A DNA stretch of 64,000 nt from Haloplasma contractile SSD-17B (GTDB taxonomy: Bacteria; Bacillota_I; Bacilli_A; Haloplasmatales; Haloplasmataceae). Position numbers and translations under genes: made by a program. Below, piece by piece: positions 17,163 through 26,250 of this stretch. The stretch spans positions 124,001 to 188,000 of the forward strand of contig NZ_AFNU02000005.1 in NCBI RefSeq assembly GCF_000215935.2. The letters are read 5' to 3'. The first letter of the stretch is position 1, and the number at the start of each line of letters is the position of its first letter. The notes under the pieces are model-generated. The model did no database searches, had not been told where the DNA came from, and saw only the letters and a list, made by a program, of their open reading frames with translations.

Positions 17163-18623
17163 TTATTTATGGTTTCCGTTACATTCAAGTACTGTATTGT
17201 TTGAATTAAATACTTTGATCTTCGTCTGGTAATCTCCGATTTCAATCATTGAAATTACACCCTTATGAGGATCATCTTTATAACGTGAATTAGATAAGAA
17301 GAAAGCGTCATTGTTCAGCATTCCAGCACCGTAGATTGTATTGCCTTTAAGAAATGCTTCGTCTACTCCAATTCCATTTCCTATATTATGATAACTTCCT
17401 TTTCTTGTATTTAGGTTATAGTGCATGACATACCCAGAGTATTCGTTTGTAAATCCAACTTGTTTAGCATTCACATATTCATGTCCAAGTAAGTATACAT
17501 CTTCATCCTTAATAATCATTTCATTTACTGTAATATACGGAGTATTTCCTACTATTTTTTCCTCCCAGAGTTGGTTCATTGCTGAATCAACTAATTCAAT
17601 ATAAGCCTTCTTGTCATCAAGAGGTTTCCAAGTAATTAAGTAATTCTGATTCATTTGTTGTATATCAGTAATTACCTTGTTTTCATTATACTTATATTCG
17701 CTTTGTAGCGTTAAGTCTAAATTAAACTCTAATAATCGGTGCTGCAAGAAAATATCATGTGTCTGCTGATTAAAATTAACTATTCCAATAAACAGACGAT
17801 TATTTGTTATATTAATCATAGATACATCTAGCATTTCCCAATATTCAGTACTGACCTCATGTTTAAATGTATACGTATATGCATTAAGCAGTTCAAGTTC
17901 GTGGTTAAACTGATTAATTATTAAATAAGTGTTTTCCTCATCTGATTCATAGTCCCTATAGCGATTGTACTCGATCTTATAAATATATTTATCCGTGACT
18001 TTTTCATTAATGTACCGAGTTCCTCCCCCTATATTACTGACATCATAATCTGGTTTTTTTACCCGTAATTCATTAACTAACTCCCCAGCTTGATTAAACG
18101 TTAAATAAAGTGAATACTGGTCATCTTTTATATAACTACTAAATCTTCCTAAAACTAAATAGTTTCCATTATCAGTCTCTACGACTTGATCAAAATGTGA
18201 AGATGAAGATACATCATCATATACGTATTCCCAAAGAAGATTTCCATCAAATGAATACTTTCTTAATGTTCCAATACTATACTGACTCCCACCGTATTCA
18301 TGGTTCTCCTTATCATTAAAATTAACCATTCTTGATTGACTCCCTGATACAATTAATCCATCATCAACTTCAAGAATGTCATTATAAGATGTACCATGAT
18401 AATTTAAATCAAAAGGTTCTTGCTTTGATAACGAGTAAACTTGAAAAGGTAACGAAACTGTATACATAACAATTATTAATATAAATAACTTTCCCATAAT
18501 ACTTGTCTTTTTTAAACAAGTCATGAGTGACCTATTTTTCTTATTTTTAAAAATGAATAAAAATCCAATTAGTATTGCGTATAATAATATCCATATAACA
18601 GTCCATAACGTATTAATCATCAT
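17163..18623 (-). CDS. Membrane-anchored beta-rich protein of the DUF2975/HTH operon
   Basis: About 486 residues. Two membrane helices near the N-terminus (about 5-25 and 42-65) precede a large, probably extracytoplasmic part of repeated beta-strand units with a Tyr-Ser-Phe-Asp-Gly-x-Leu-Leu-Trp-Glu-Tyr pattern, like delta-60/PQQ propeller blades. I chose the ATG at 18623, 7 bases after an AGGGGGAAG site. It overlaps the HTH gene by 11 bases and is the third gene of the operon. Function unknown. Confidence 0.65.
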   Translation of the reverse strand: MMINTLWTVIWILLYAILIGFLFIFKNKKNRSLMTCLKKTSIMGKLFILIIVMYTVSLPFQVYSLSKQEPFDLNYHGTSYNDILEVDDGLIVSGSQSRMVNFNDKENHEYGGSQYSIGTLRKYSFDGNLLWEYVYDDVSSSSHFDQVVETDNGNYLVLGRFSSYIKDDQYSLYLTFNQAGELVNELRVKKPDYDVSNIGGGTRYINEKVTDKYIYKIEYNRYRDYESDEENTYLIINQFNHELELLNAYTYTFKHEVSTEYWEMLDVSMINITNNRLFIGIVNFNQQTHDIFLQHRLLEFNLDLTLQSEYKYNENKVITDIQQMNQNYLITWKPLDDKKAYIELVDSAMNQLWEEKIVGNTPYITVNEMIIKDEDVYLLGHEYVNAKQVGFTNEYSGYVMHYNLNTRKGSYHNIGNGIGVDEAFLKGNTIYGAGMLNNDAFFLSNSRYKDDPHKGVISMIEIGDYQTKIKVFNSNNTVLECNGNHK

Positions 18624-18831
18624 GATCTTCCCCCTCATGCTCTAAAATATCACCTGGTTGACAGTTAAGGACATCGCAAATAGCATCAAGCGTTGTGAAG
18701 CGTATTGCACGAGCCTTACCTGTTTTTAATATCGATAAATTTGCATTTGTAATACCGACTCTTTTAGCCAGTTCTGTAGATGTCAGTCCTCTTTCTTTTA
18801 ACACTTTATCTAAATTAACAAGGATCGTCAT
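18613..18831 (-). CDS. Small XRE/YozG-like HTH regulator
   Basis: A 72-residue Cro/C1-type helix-turn-helix protein: Ser-Thr-Glu-Leu-Ala-Lys-Arg-Val-Gly-Ile then Asn-Ala-Asn-Leu-Ser-Ile-Leu, and the Cys-Gln-Pro-Gly-Asp-Ile-Leu end typical of the YozG group. Its ATG directly follows the TAG of the DUF2975 gene, so translation is probably coupled. It is likely the regulator of this operon through the palindromes at 19431-19482. Confidence 0.88.
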   Translation of the reverse strand: MTILVNLDKVLKERGLTSTELAKRVGITNANLSILKTGKARAIRFTTLDAICDVLNCQPGDILEHEGEDHDD

Positions 18832-19407
18832 CTATATCGAGAGATCCGAATCTTCTTGAATGGTTTTACCATGTATGAAGTACTTAATCAGGACAATCAT
18901 TAGCCCATAAATTATTAGGTATTCATAGTTAAAAGAAAGAGTTGCAGTTGTGATATATGTAATGACAATAGAGACAAAAATCTTTATAATAAACAAATTA
19001 GCAATCCTTCTAAAACGCTCAACGACCTTCTCAGAAAACGATACTTCATTCGAAAAGTCTTTTAAGATCTGTATCGTAAATTCTAGGATTCCAAATATAA
19101 GAGCATTGTTGATAATCCCAAATAAAATAACAATAGGGGGACCCCAGTCGAATGCAGACACAGCATTTTCATTAAAATTAACAGTGTTTAAAACTTGTGG
19201 AAATCTTCCACGCTCAAATATAAAGTACGTTATTTGGTACATTGAAACTACAATATAGATCAGAGTCAATAGTTGAACAAATCGCGATAGTACAATTAAT
19301 ACTTTCGTACTCTTACTAGGCATCTTTTGTTCATATTTCTTATAGTTAATACTCGATACATATATTAATGTAGCTGTCATTACAGAAAAGATAATAAATT
19401 CAATCAT
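18832..19407 (-). CDS. DUF2975-like membrane protein
   Basis: About 191 residues with four predicted membrane helices (about 5-20, 35-55, 90-115, 145-185) and a Phe-Ser-x-x-Val-Val-Glu-Arg-Phe-Arg-Arg-Ile motif before the last pair, as in DUF2975 proteins, which are commonly paired with a YozG-like HTH. The ATG at 19407 has a GGAG site; the longer frame from 19446 lacks one. Confidence 0.78.
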   Translation of the reverse strand: MIEFIIFSVMTATLIYVSSINYKKYEQKMPSKSTKVLIVLSRFVQLLTLIYIVVSMYQITYFIFERGRFPQVLNTVNFNENAVSAFDWGPPIVILFGIINNALIFGILEFTIQILKDFSNEVSFSEKVVERFRRIANLFIIKIFVSIVITYITTATLSFNYEYLIIYGLMIVLIKYFIHGKTIQEDSDLSI

Positions 19408-19430
19408 AACGTCACGCTCCTTCTTTAATA

Positions 19431-19482
19431 TTTTATCGATTATCAATAAAATGTCAATGGTTTTTATTGAAATTCAATAAAA
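19431..19482. promoter_or_regulatory. Paired palindromes upstream of the DUF2975/HTH operon
   Basis: TTTTATTG (19462-19469) and CAATAAAA (19475-19482) form a perfect palindrome with a 5-base centre. A second, imperfect one (TTTTATCGAT...CAATAAAA) lies at 19431-19451. Both sit just upstream of the first start codon and are likely operators for the XRE protein. Confidence 0.55.
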
Positions 19483-19562
19483 AGTATGATTTTTCACTAT
19501 ATTTTCCTAGTTGGTCTATTATATTTTCGAGTTATAATAAATGCTGCCTTGAATCATATATA

Positions 19563-19594
19563 AAAGTCCTCCAATACATAATTGGAGGACTTTT
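19563..19594. terminator. Bidirectional terminator
   Basis: AAAGTCCTCCAA (19563-19574) with TTGGAGGACTTTT (19582-19594), T-runs on both strands. It probably ends the glycosyltransferase transcript (minus strand). Confidence 0.7.
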
Positions 19595-19714
19595 AGTATT
19601 AAATGTATTCTATAGTTTATTTTATAAGTTCAAATTCCGATTATCAGATGAGAGGTTTAGGTGAATAGTATGGCATTAGAATATATACTTATGTTCCGCC
19701 ATTTCGTTATAAAA

Positions 19715-20740
19715 TTAACCTAATTTAATTTTCTTTCTTAAATATTTATAGCCAGAAATCATTAGTTTGCCACGTAATTTCCAAGGCACATAGTTTAGAG
19801 GTGACGAAATCGAACGATGACGAAGCATCCTATACATTTTCAAATCATTTCGTCGTATATAGTCCCAAAGTTGTTCTAAGTTTTGTCTTCGCTCCTCTGA
19901 CTCTTTTGCTGTAGTAAACATAATAGTCGTTGCCATTATTGCACTTAAGCAGTGTTTCATATACTTTCTTAATCCTGTATGCATTTCATTAATTTCATCA
20001 AATGTATAAGCATCAATCATAGATTTCATCACTCGGATTTGTTGCTCATAGCGTTTTACGATATTGTTTATATTTACTGATTGGTCACTACGTCCAATGT
20101 AATAATGATATAAGTCAATATCAATATAGAAGATAGTATTCGTATATGGTAATGGTTTATATGCAAATATATTATCAACGTAAAATGTATGTTCAGGTAA
20201 TTGAGTATTACTTGTTTTCAATACTTCTGTTCGATATATTAAAGAGTGCATTAACAGGACTGAGGACATGTAGAATGGTTTAACATCTTTCCATGTACAT
20301 ATTTGATCAACAGGAAAATTCTTACGGAAGTTTCTTGTATAGGATTCAAAGGTATCAATTTTATCATAAATAAAGTTATTAATATATAAGTCAACAATGT
20401 TACCATTTAAAGTATGTTCTTTTATTGTTCTCAATAAAATTTTTAGTGCTCTTTGATTGACCCAATCATCTGAATCAACGACTTTAAAATACATACCTGT
20501 CGCCGCATCTTGACCAGCATTAACTGCTGAGCCATGTCCCCCATTCTCTTTATGAATAACCTTTACAATTGAAGGATATTGCTTTTGGTAATCATCGGCT
20601 ATCTTACTTGTTGTATCTGTCGATCCATCATTTACAATAATGATCTCAATATCTTCTCCACCAATTAAAAGGGAATCAAGACACTTATGTAAATAGGCTT
20701 CAGAATTATAACTTGGAACTGCAAAAGTTATTAATTTCAT
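19715..20740 (-). CDS. Family 2 glycosyltransferase
   Basis: A 341-residue GT-A enzyme. The N-terminus has Ala-Val-Pro-Ser-Tyr-Asn, Asn-Asp-Gly-Ser-Thr-Asp (about 37-42), Asn-Gly-Gly-His-Gly-Ser-Ala and the metal-binding Val-Asp-Ser-Asp-Asp-Trp (about 88-93). There are no obvious membrane helices; the basic C-terminus may touch the membrane. It follows the GtrA-like gene by 27 bases and probably modifies a lipid-linked or surface glycan with it. Confidence 0.88.
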   Translation of the reverse strand: MKLITFAVPSYNSEAYLHKCLDSLLIGGEDIEIIIVNDGSTDTTSKIADDYQKQYPSIVKVIHKENGGHGSAVNAGQDAATGMYFKVVDSDDWVNQRALKILLRTIKEHTLNGNIVDLYINNFIYDKIDTFESYTRNFRKNFPVDQICTWKDVKPFYMSSVLLMHSLIYRTEVLKTSNTQLPEHTFYVDNIFAYKPLPYTNTIFYIDIDLYHYYIGRSDQSVNINNIVKRYEQQIRVMKSMIDAYTFDEINEMHTGLRKYMKHCLSAIMATTIMFTTAKESEERRQNLEQLWDYIRRNDLKMYRMLRHRSISSPLNYVPWKLRGKLMISGYKYLRKKIKLG

Positions 20741-20767
20741 CTACATCACTTCATTTCATTGTATTTA

Positions 20768-21427
20768 CTACTCATTGATAACTTCAATCTCTGAAGTATT
20801 TTTAAATATAAGTTTAAAAATAGGATAGAATACCCAAAATGATATTGCACTGTAAATTACCATTGTGATAGAATCCGCGATTACTTCTCCTAAAGATCCT
20901 AACCCCCATGTATTAATTAATAATTTATAAATAGGTGCTTTATATAACCCTTGAGCAACTGCAGCAATAAACGTAATTGCTACATAAGCAATAAAATACC
21001 ACAAAGCAGCGATCCAAGGATTTTTCTTTGACTTAAATGTAATATTTCTTTGAGCAAAGAAATTAATTATTTGAGCTATAGCTAATGTAATTTGGACGGC
21101 TAAAAAGTAGGCTAGTCCACCACCGCCACCATTAGAAATTGCTCCTTCTGCATAATTAAAGATATAATATGTACTTCCATCAAAATTTTTAGCTATCGGA
21201 AATAATTGTACATTGATGTCAACTAGCTCTGTTAAAATAAAAATATTTCTGAATATCGGCATCAAAGCCATTTGTAATACCGTAATCCCGTTACTTAATA
21301 TAAGGAACATAATGAATTGAGCCGAACCAGGATGATTCTCCTTAAATTTTTTCCAACTATTTGTAATCCATTTAATAAGTGACATTTGAGTTGCCTTTTG
21401 AAATATATTATTTATTGTTTCTGTCAT
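20768..21427 (-). CDS. GtrA-like membrane protein
   Basis: About 219 residues with four membrane segments, a conserved Gln-Phe-Ile-x-Phe-Leu near the first, and Phe-Ala-Gln-Arg-Asn-Ile-Thr-Phe-Lys-Ser-Lys in the middle, the GtrA family signature. GtrA-like proteins are thought to help move lipid-linked sugars across the membrane. The ATG at 21427 overlaps the end of the GH3 gene by 20 bases, indicating one operon (GH3, GtrA, GT2). Confidence 0.82.
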   Translation of the reverse strand: MTETINNIFQKATQMSLIKWITNSWKKFKENHPGSAQFIMFLILSNGITVLQMALMPIFRNIFILTELVDINVQLFPIAKNFDGSTYYIFNYAEGAISNGGGGGLAYFLAVQITLAIAQIINFFAQRNITFKSKKNPWIAALWYFIAYVAITFIAAVAQGLYKAPIYKLLINTWGLGSLGEVIADSITMVIYSAISFWVFYPIFKLIFKNTSEIEVINE

Positions 21428-23873
21428 TAATCCTACCTCGTTTCTTCCCCTTTTTTTTCTTGGATTTTTTTCGCCCTTCATTTATAAACGTAATTAATCC
21501 TTTAAAGAATTGTCCATTAAACATCATGATGAGACCATCTAATTGCCCCCAACTAATTGCACCATCTGTCATTCGGGATAATCCTCTCATTGGCTGGTGG
21601 TATACTCCCATAATTAGTACATTGGCTGTACTATGCTTTCCAATTATATGTAGAACTTTATTTGCAAACAACACTCCATAGGAGAAGAATCTTCCAATCC
21701 ATCTTTTTGAGTATTTCAACTGTTCTACAGTGCTATTGTAATCTATAATCATTCGCTTCTTCTTGTAAAAATCATACTCTGCTGTTGGTACATTTTCCCC
21801 TAACAATGTCGCAAATTCCTTGAGTGAAATATCAGCTACTTGTCCAGAATAGTAAGATTTTAGCTCTTCGCGTTTATAGTTTGTATTTATCTCTGTCCCT
21901 ATTCCATTAATTATTTCTGTTAGTTTAATATCTACACTTGATGATGCAATAATCACTTCATAATCACAGTTTTCTATTTCCCATTCGTTTGTAGTATCAT
22001 TATAGAAACGGAATGTATATTCATCAAACGGTATAGTAACTTTTTTAGTTTCACCAGGTTCTAGTAATACTTTTTGAAAGCCTTTTAATTCTTTGTTTAC
22101 TCTAAATACTTTACTATTTTTAGCGCTAATATATAATTGAGCTACTTCAGCACCTATTACATCACCAGTATTTTTAATTTCAAAAGATACTTCTTTTTCA
22201 TTAACTTCAATATTGTGATATGCAAAACTTGTATACGATAAACCGTATCCAAATGGATAACGAACTGGCACATTAACCGTATCATAATATCGGTATCCTA
22301 CAAATAAACCTTCGCGATACTCTACACTTACTTCTTGCCCCGGAAAATTTGAAGCTGAGGAAACATGTTCATATGCATATGGATAACTTTCTGCTAGTTT
22401 TCCAGATGGATTTACTTTACCTGTAATCACATTTAATATAGCACGTGCTCCGGCTTGACCACTTAAATATGAGTGAACAACCGCATTGGTCTGTTTATCC
22501 CAAGACATATCTACTGCCGATCCACATGAGAGTATTACAACAACTTTTTTACCTGTTTCGTTTAATCTTTCTAATAATTGTACTTGATTATCTGGAATAG
22601 ACATATGATTTCGATCAATGCCCTCTACTTCAGAATATTCATCTAAACCAATATAAAGTAGTATTACATCAGCTCTATCAGCTAATTTTACTGCCTTATT
22701 GATTAACTTAATACTTTTTTTCCCATATCGGTTGTACCCTTGTTCAAAACCTACATAATTAAAATCATAACCATCTATGATTGATAATGTATCATCTATT
22801 TTTGTTGGATTAACAATAGAAGAACCTGCACCTTGATATCGTGGACTCTTAGCGAAGTCACCGATTATAGCAATCTTTTCTTTCGATTTTAACGGTAATA
22901 GTTTATTTTCATTTTTTAATAGAACAATTGATTCTTCAGCGACTTTTTGGGCCATTTTATGATGATTTTCTATATCAAAGCTAGTATGTTTATTACTTTT
23001 ATATATCTCGGATGTATCAAAAATAAGCTCTAGTAATCGATTGACATTTTCGTCTAGTATAGTTTCATCTAAGTTATTAGTTTCGATTGCTGTTTTAATC
23101 TCTTGATCAGTTTCACCACTGGTTGTTGGCATTTCTAATTCATTTCCTGCTTTTAACCCTTTTATACGATCATTACTTCCTCCCCAATCGGTGACAACTA
23201 CACCTGTATACTCCCATTCTTTACGTAAGATATCTTGCATTAGGTGCATATTTTCATTAGTGTGGGTGCCATTCACCATATTATAGGAGGACATAATTGA
23301 TTTCGATTTTCCGTTTTTAACCGCCATTTCAAAAGGTGTTAAATAAATTTCACGTAGCGTTCTTTCATCTATGATTGTATCAATAACCATACGGCGATAT
23401 TCTTGATTATTCGCAACATAATGTTTAACACATGCAGAAATTCCATTTGATTGGATTCCATTTATCAGTGACGATGCCATTGAGCCTGATAAATATGGAT
23501 CTTCACTAAAGTATTCAAAATTTCGTCCACACAATGGGTTCCTTTTGATATTTGTACCCGGTCCAAGTAATACATTTACGTTCTGAGACACAGCCTCCCT
23601 ACCAAGGTAATTACCCATCAATTTTGCTAGTTGACAATTCCAACTATTTGCTAGAGTAGCTGCAGTTGGATAGCAAGTAGCTGGTATACTTTCATTTAAT
23701 CCTAGGTGATCAGAGGCAACTGCTTGTTTACGTATTCCGTGTGGACCATCTGCTAAGAAAATACTTGGAATACCGTGTTTATCTATATCAACTGTTGTCC
23801 AAAAATCTTTTCCTGACATTAATGAAGCCTTTTCCTCTAAAGTCATATTATCAATTAAGTTCTTGTACTTCAT
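21408..23873 (-). CDS. GH3 beta-glycosidase
   Basis: An 821-residue cytoplasmic glycoside hydrolase family 3 enzyme in standard order: catalytic TIM-barrel (about 1-290, nucleophile Asp in Val-Val-Thr-Asp-Trp-Gly-Gly), alpha/beta domain (about 310-560, Tyr-Gly-Leu-Ser-Tyr-Thr at its end) and FnIII-like domain (about 570-650). It is followed by an unusual tail of about 150 residues with a Lys/Arg-rich end. No signal peptide is seen. It likely removes beta-linked sugars from oligosaccharides. The GtrA and GT2 genes follow in the same operon. Confidence 0.9.
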   Translation of the reverse strand: MKYKNLIDNMTLEEKASLMSGKDFWTTVDIDKHGIPSIFLADGPHGIRKQAVASDHLGLNESIPATCYPTAATLANSWNCQLAKLMGNYLGREAVSQNVNVLLGPGTNIKRNPLCGRNFEYFSEDPYLSGSMASSLINGIQSNGISACVKHYVANNQEYRRMVIDTIIDERTLREIYLTPFEMAVKNGKSKSIMSSYNMVNGTHTNENMHLMQDILRKEWEYTGVVVTDWGGSNDRIKGLKAGNELEMPTTSGETDQEIKTAIETNNLDETILDENVNRLLELIFDTSEIYKSNKHTSFDIENHHKMAQKVAEESIVLLKNENKLLPLKSKEKIAIIGDFAKSPRYQGAGSSIVNPTKIDDTLSIIDGYDFNYVGFEQGYNRYGKKSIKLINKAVKLADRADVILLYIGLDEYSEVEGIDRNHMSIPDNQVQLLERLNETGKKVVVILSCGSAVDMSWDKQTNAVVHSYLSGQAGARAILNVITGKVNPSGKLAESYPYAYEHVSSASNFPGQEVSVEYREGLFVGYRYYDTVNVPVRYPFGYGLSYTSFAYHNIEVNEKEVSFEIKNTGDVIGAEVAQLYISAKNSKVFRVNKELKGFQKVLLEPGETKKVTIPFDEYTFRFYNDTTNEWEIENCDYEVIIASSSVDIKLTEIINGIGTEINTNYKREELKSYYSGQVADISLKEFATLLGENVPTAEYDFYKKKRMIIDYNSTVEQLKYSKRWIGRFFSYGVLFANKVLHIIGKHSTANVLIMGVYHQPMRGLSRMTDGAISWGQLDGLIMMFNGQFFKGLITFINEGRKKSKKKKGKKRGRINDRNNK

Positions 23874-24177
23874 AAACCTATCACTACCTCTTTAAATATT
23901 TTTATTTTATAAAATTGCGATCCAAGATATATTTTTCATTTAATGATTTATACCGCTGAGTTTGTCAATTTCAATTTTCTTTTACTTTTATCATATAAAT
24001 TAATTATCCATAAAAGCATTTAAGAGAACGCTTTTATATGAGTGTATCTTAACATAATAAAAAAATTTGTGTTCAAGTTGAACACAAATTGTCATAAATA
24101 CTACATAGTTTGCACTTATTTTAACTGTTTTTAATCTTCTATAACTAAATATAAATCCATAATAACTCATGCTTGCT
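23874..24177. other. Promoter region of the GH3 operon
   Basis: It holds the inverted repeat TAAAAGC (24011-24017) / GCTTTTA (24030-24036), possibly an operator for a sugar-responsive repressor, and the terminator of the two-component operon at 24064-24090. No gene is seen. Confidence 0.5.
24064..24090 (-). terminator. Terminator of the LytTR two-component operon
   Basis: A near-perfect palindrome of about 13 bp per arm (AATTTGTGTTCAA and its complement), followed by seven Ts on the minus strand, 88 bases after the kinase stop. Confidence 0.85.
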
Positions 24178-25491
24178 TTAATCTTTCATAGGTATAAGAA
24201 TTGCTATTCGAAACCAATTATTATCAGTGTTTATTGTTACACTCCCATTGTATTTTTCTACGATACTTTTAATACTTTTAATCCCATAGCCATGATTTAA
24301 ACCATCATTTTTTGTTGAAGTCAGGTTACCATTTTCATACTTTAATTGATTTTCGTAGTAATTTTCAAATCGGATTAAAAGTAAATTCCTTTGTGAAAAA
24401 ACTGCTACTTTGATAATGCGCATCTCTCTATCATCAATTTCTCGCACACTTTCAATTGCATTATCAAGAGCATTACCAAATATAGAGCATATGTCTAGTG
24501 TAGACAGAAAGTCTAACAAGGTTCCGTCTGCAACACAAGTAAAATTAATACCATATTCTAAACACAAAATATTTTTACTAGTGAGTATAGTATCTAGTAC
24601 ACGATCACCTGTTTTATAGAGCGTATTATGAAATTTGATACCCGCTTCTAATTCACTTAAATAGCTTTCTCTTTTATTTAAATCTTTCTCTGAACGGATG
24701 ATAGATAATTGGTGTTTCAAATCATGGTACTTTTGGTTAATCATATCAATATTATCTTGTGACCGTAGGTAATGTTCATACTGTTTATTTAATACGTTTT
24801 CTAAAGCAATCACTTCTAATTTTGAATAAACTGATAGTTTGTGCTCTTTTAATGCGTATAATAGTAAAACACCTGAAAAGTTGACTAACGATCTAATATA
24901 AAATATTTCCAAAGGATACCGGCCAGAGATCGGAGTATTAAGATTTAAAAAGCTAATATTACTGATACCAAAGACGATAATTGTAATACTTAGGAATGAA
25001 AGTAAATCACTACTATTGATTTCTAACTTGAACTTTCTAATCTTATACCGTGATTCAACTAAGAATAAAATACCAAATATAAGTGCATAAATGAATACTA
25101 GAAATAGTAAATCAAGTATAACATTAGATTTTACTGCTGTATTTATTATAAAGAAATAATGGAGTTGCCACTCAAAAGACGCAGCAAACTCTGCTAAAAC
25201 AAAAGCTTGTGCACAGTAGAATCCAGTAGCTAGGAATGTATTACGAGTTGTTGAATAAATAAACCAAAACATTAGTGTAGCTGCAAACATCATTCCAGGA
25301 ATCCAAAGACTAAGTGGTAGAAAGCCTGCAAAATATTGAAATAAAGCTAAGATTAGTAAAGCTCCAATTATAATTGACCATAATTTCCATCCTTTAAAAC
25401 GTCTCTCCTGATTTAATATATATAATAGACAAAATAGCCACTCCGCTAACCCAGTATATAAACGGGGGATATTAATCATGATATCATTCAT
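24178..25491 (-). CDS. GHKL sensor histidine kinase (AgrC/ComD-like)
   Basis: 437 residues. The first half has about six membrane helices. A dimerisation helix with Tyr-His-Asp-Leu-Lys-His-Gln-Leu follows (about 247-254), then a GHKL ATPase domain with N-box Asn-Ala-Leu-Asp-Asn-Ala-Ile-Glu and G-box Gly-Tyr-Gly-Ile-Lys-Ser-Ile. This kinase class senses peptides or envelope signals. It overlaps the response regulator gene by 4 bases (ATGA). Confidence 0.88.
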   Translation of the reverse strand: MNDIMINIPRLYTGLAEWLFCLLYILNQERRFKGWKLWSIIIGALLILALFQYFAGFLPLSLWIPGMMFAATLMFWFIYSTTRNTFLATGFYCAQAFVLAEFAASFEWQLHYFFIINTAVKSNVILDLLFLVFIYALIFGILFLVESRYKIRKFKLEINSSDLLSFLSITIIVFGISNISFLNLNTPISGRYPLEIFYIRSLVNFSGVLLLYALKEHKLSVYSKLEVIALENVLNKQYEHYLRSQDNIDMINQKYHDLKHQLSIIRSEKDLNKRESYLSELEAGIKFHNTLYKTGDRVLDTILTSKNILCLEYGINFTCVADGTLLDFLSTLDICSIFGNALDNAIESVREIDDREMRIIKVAVFSQRNLLLIRFENYYENQLKYENGNLTSTKNDGLNHGYGIKSIKSIVEKYNGSVTINTDNNWFRIAILIPMKD

Positions 25492-26201
25492 ACTAAGGTT
25501 CTCCCAGCATACGAGGCTAATGCCTCCATAAAATCCTTTTTTCTTGGTCTACTAATTTTTAATTTATGACTCCCGACAATCGCAAATTCCCCTTCAATTC
25601 CTTGAACCATTGCTAGGTTCACTAAATAACAATTATTACACCGATAAAAGTTAGCGCTTAATAAATCTTTCTCCATATCCTTCATGGTCCCATAGGTTGT
25701 GTACTCAGAACTTTTTGTATAAAAGAATAATTTATGTTTAAAACTCTCGATGTAAAGGAGTTCAGTTACTTTTACTTTCGCCTTACCTTTTGATGTAGGT
25801 AGAATCACAAACTTATTCTCTCTTGATTTAATACGCTCTATGGAACGCTTTAATTCTTGTGAGAACACAAAATAAGAGACTGGTTTAAGTAAAAAATTAA
25901 GTGCGTCTACTGAATATCCCTTGATTGCATATTGCGACATATTTGTAATGAATATAATTGTTACATCTTTATCAAAGTCTCTTATTTTTTCAGCGGCTGA
26001 CATTCCGTCTAGTCTTTTCATTTCAATGTCTAGAAAAATAATATCATATATTGCTTCATAATCAGAGGTAATTTCATCGCCATCTGAAAAGTGAATCACC
26101 TCGAATTCCTCATTATTTTCTTCTGCATACTTATTGATATATTTTTCCAGTTTCATCCTACTTTTTTTAACATCTTCTACAATTGCAATTTTATAAATCA
26201 T
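25488..26201 (-). CDS. LytTR-family response regulator
   Basis: 237 residues: a receiver domain (acidic Glu-Asp near 9-10, phospho-acceptor Asp in Ile-Ile-Phe-Leu-Asp-Ile-Glu, Lys in Leu-Lys-Pro-Val) and a C-terminal LytTR DNA-binding domain (Tyr-Ile-Glu-Ser-x-x-His-Lys; Phe-Tyr-Arg-Cys-Asn-Asn-Cys-Tyr-Leu-Val-Asn). It is partner of the downstream GHKL kinase. Targets are unknown; the flanking glycosidase and UDP-galactopyranose mutase genes are candidates. Confidence 0.92.
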   Translation of the reverse strand: MIYKIAIVEDVKKSRMKLEKYINKYAEENNEEFEVIHFSDGDEITSDYEAIYDIIFLDIEMKRLDGMSAAEKIRDFDKDVTIIFITNMSQYAIKGYSVDALNFLLKPVSYFVFSQELKRSIERIKSRENKFVILPTSKGKAKVKVTELLYIESFKHKLFFYTKSSEYTTYGTMKDMEKDLLSANFYRCNNCYLVNLAMVQGIEGEFAIVGSHKLKISRPRKKDFMEALASYAGRTLV

Positions 26202-26250
26202 AATATTCCTCCTTAGGCAGAATATTTCATTTTATTTCTTTTCATCATTT

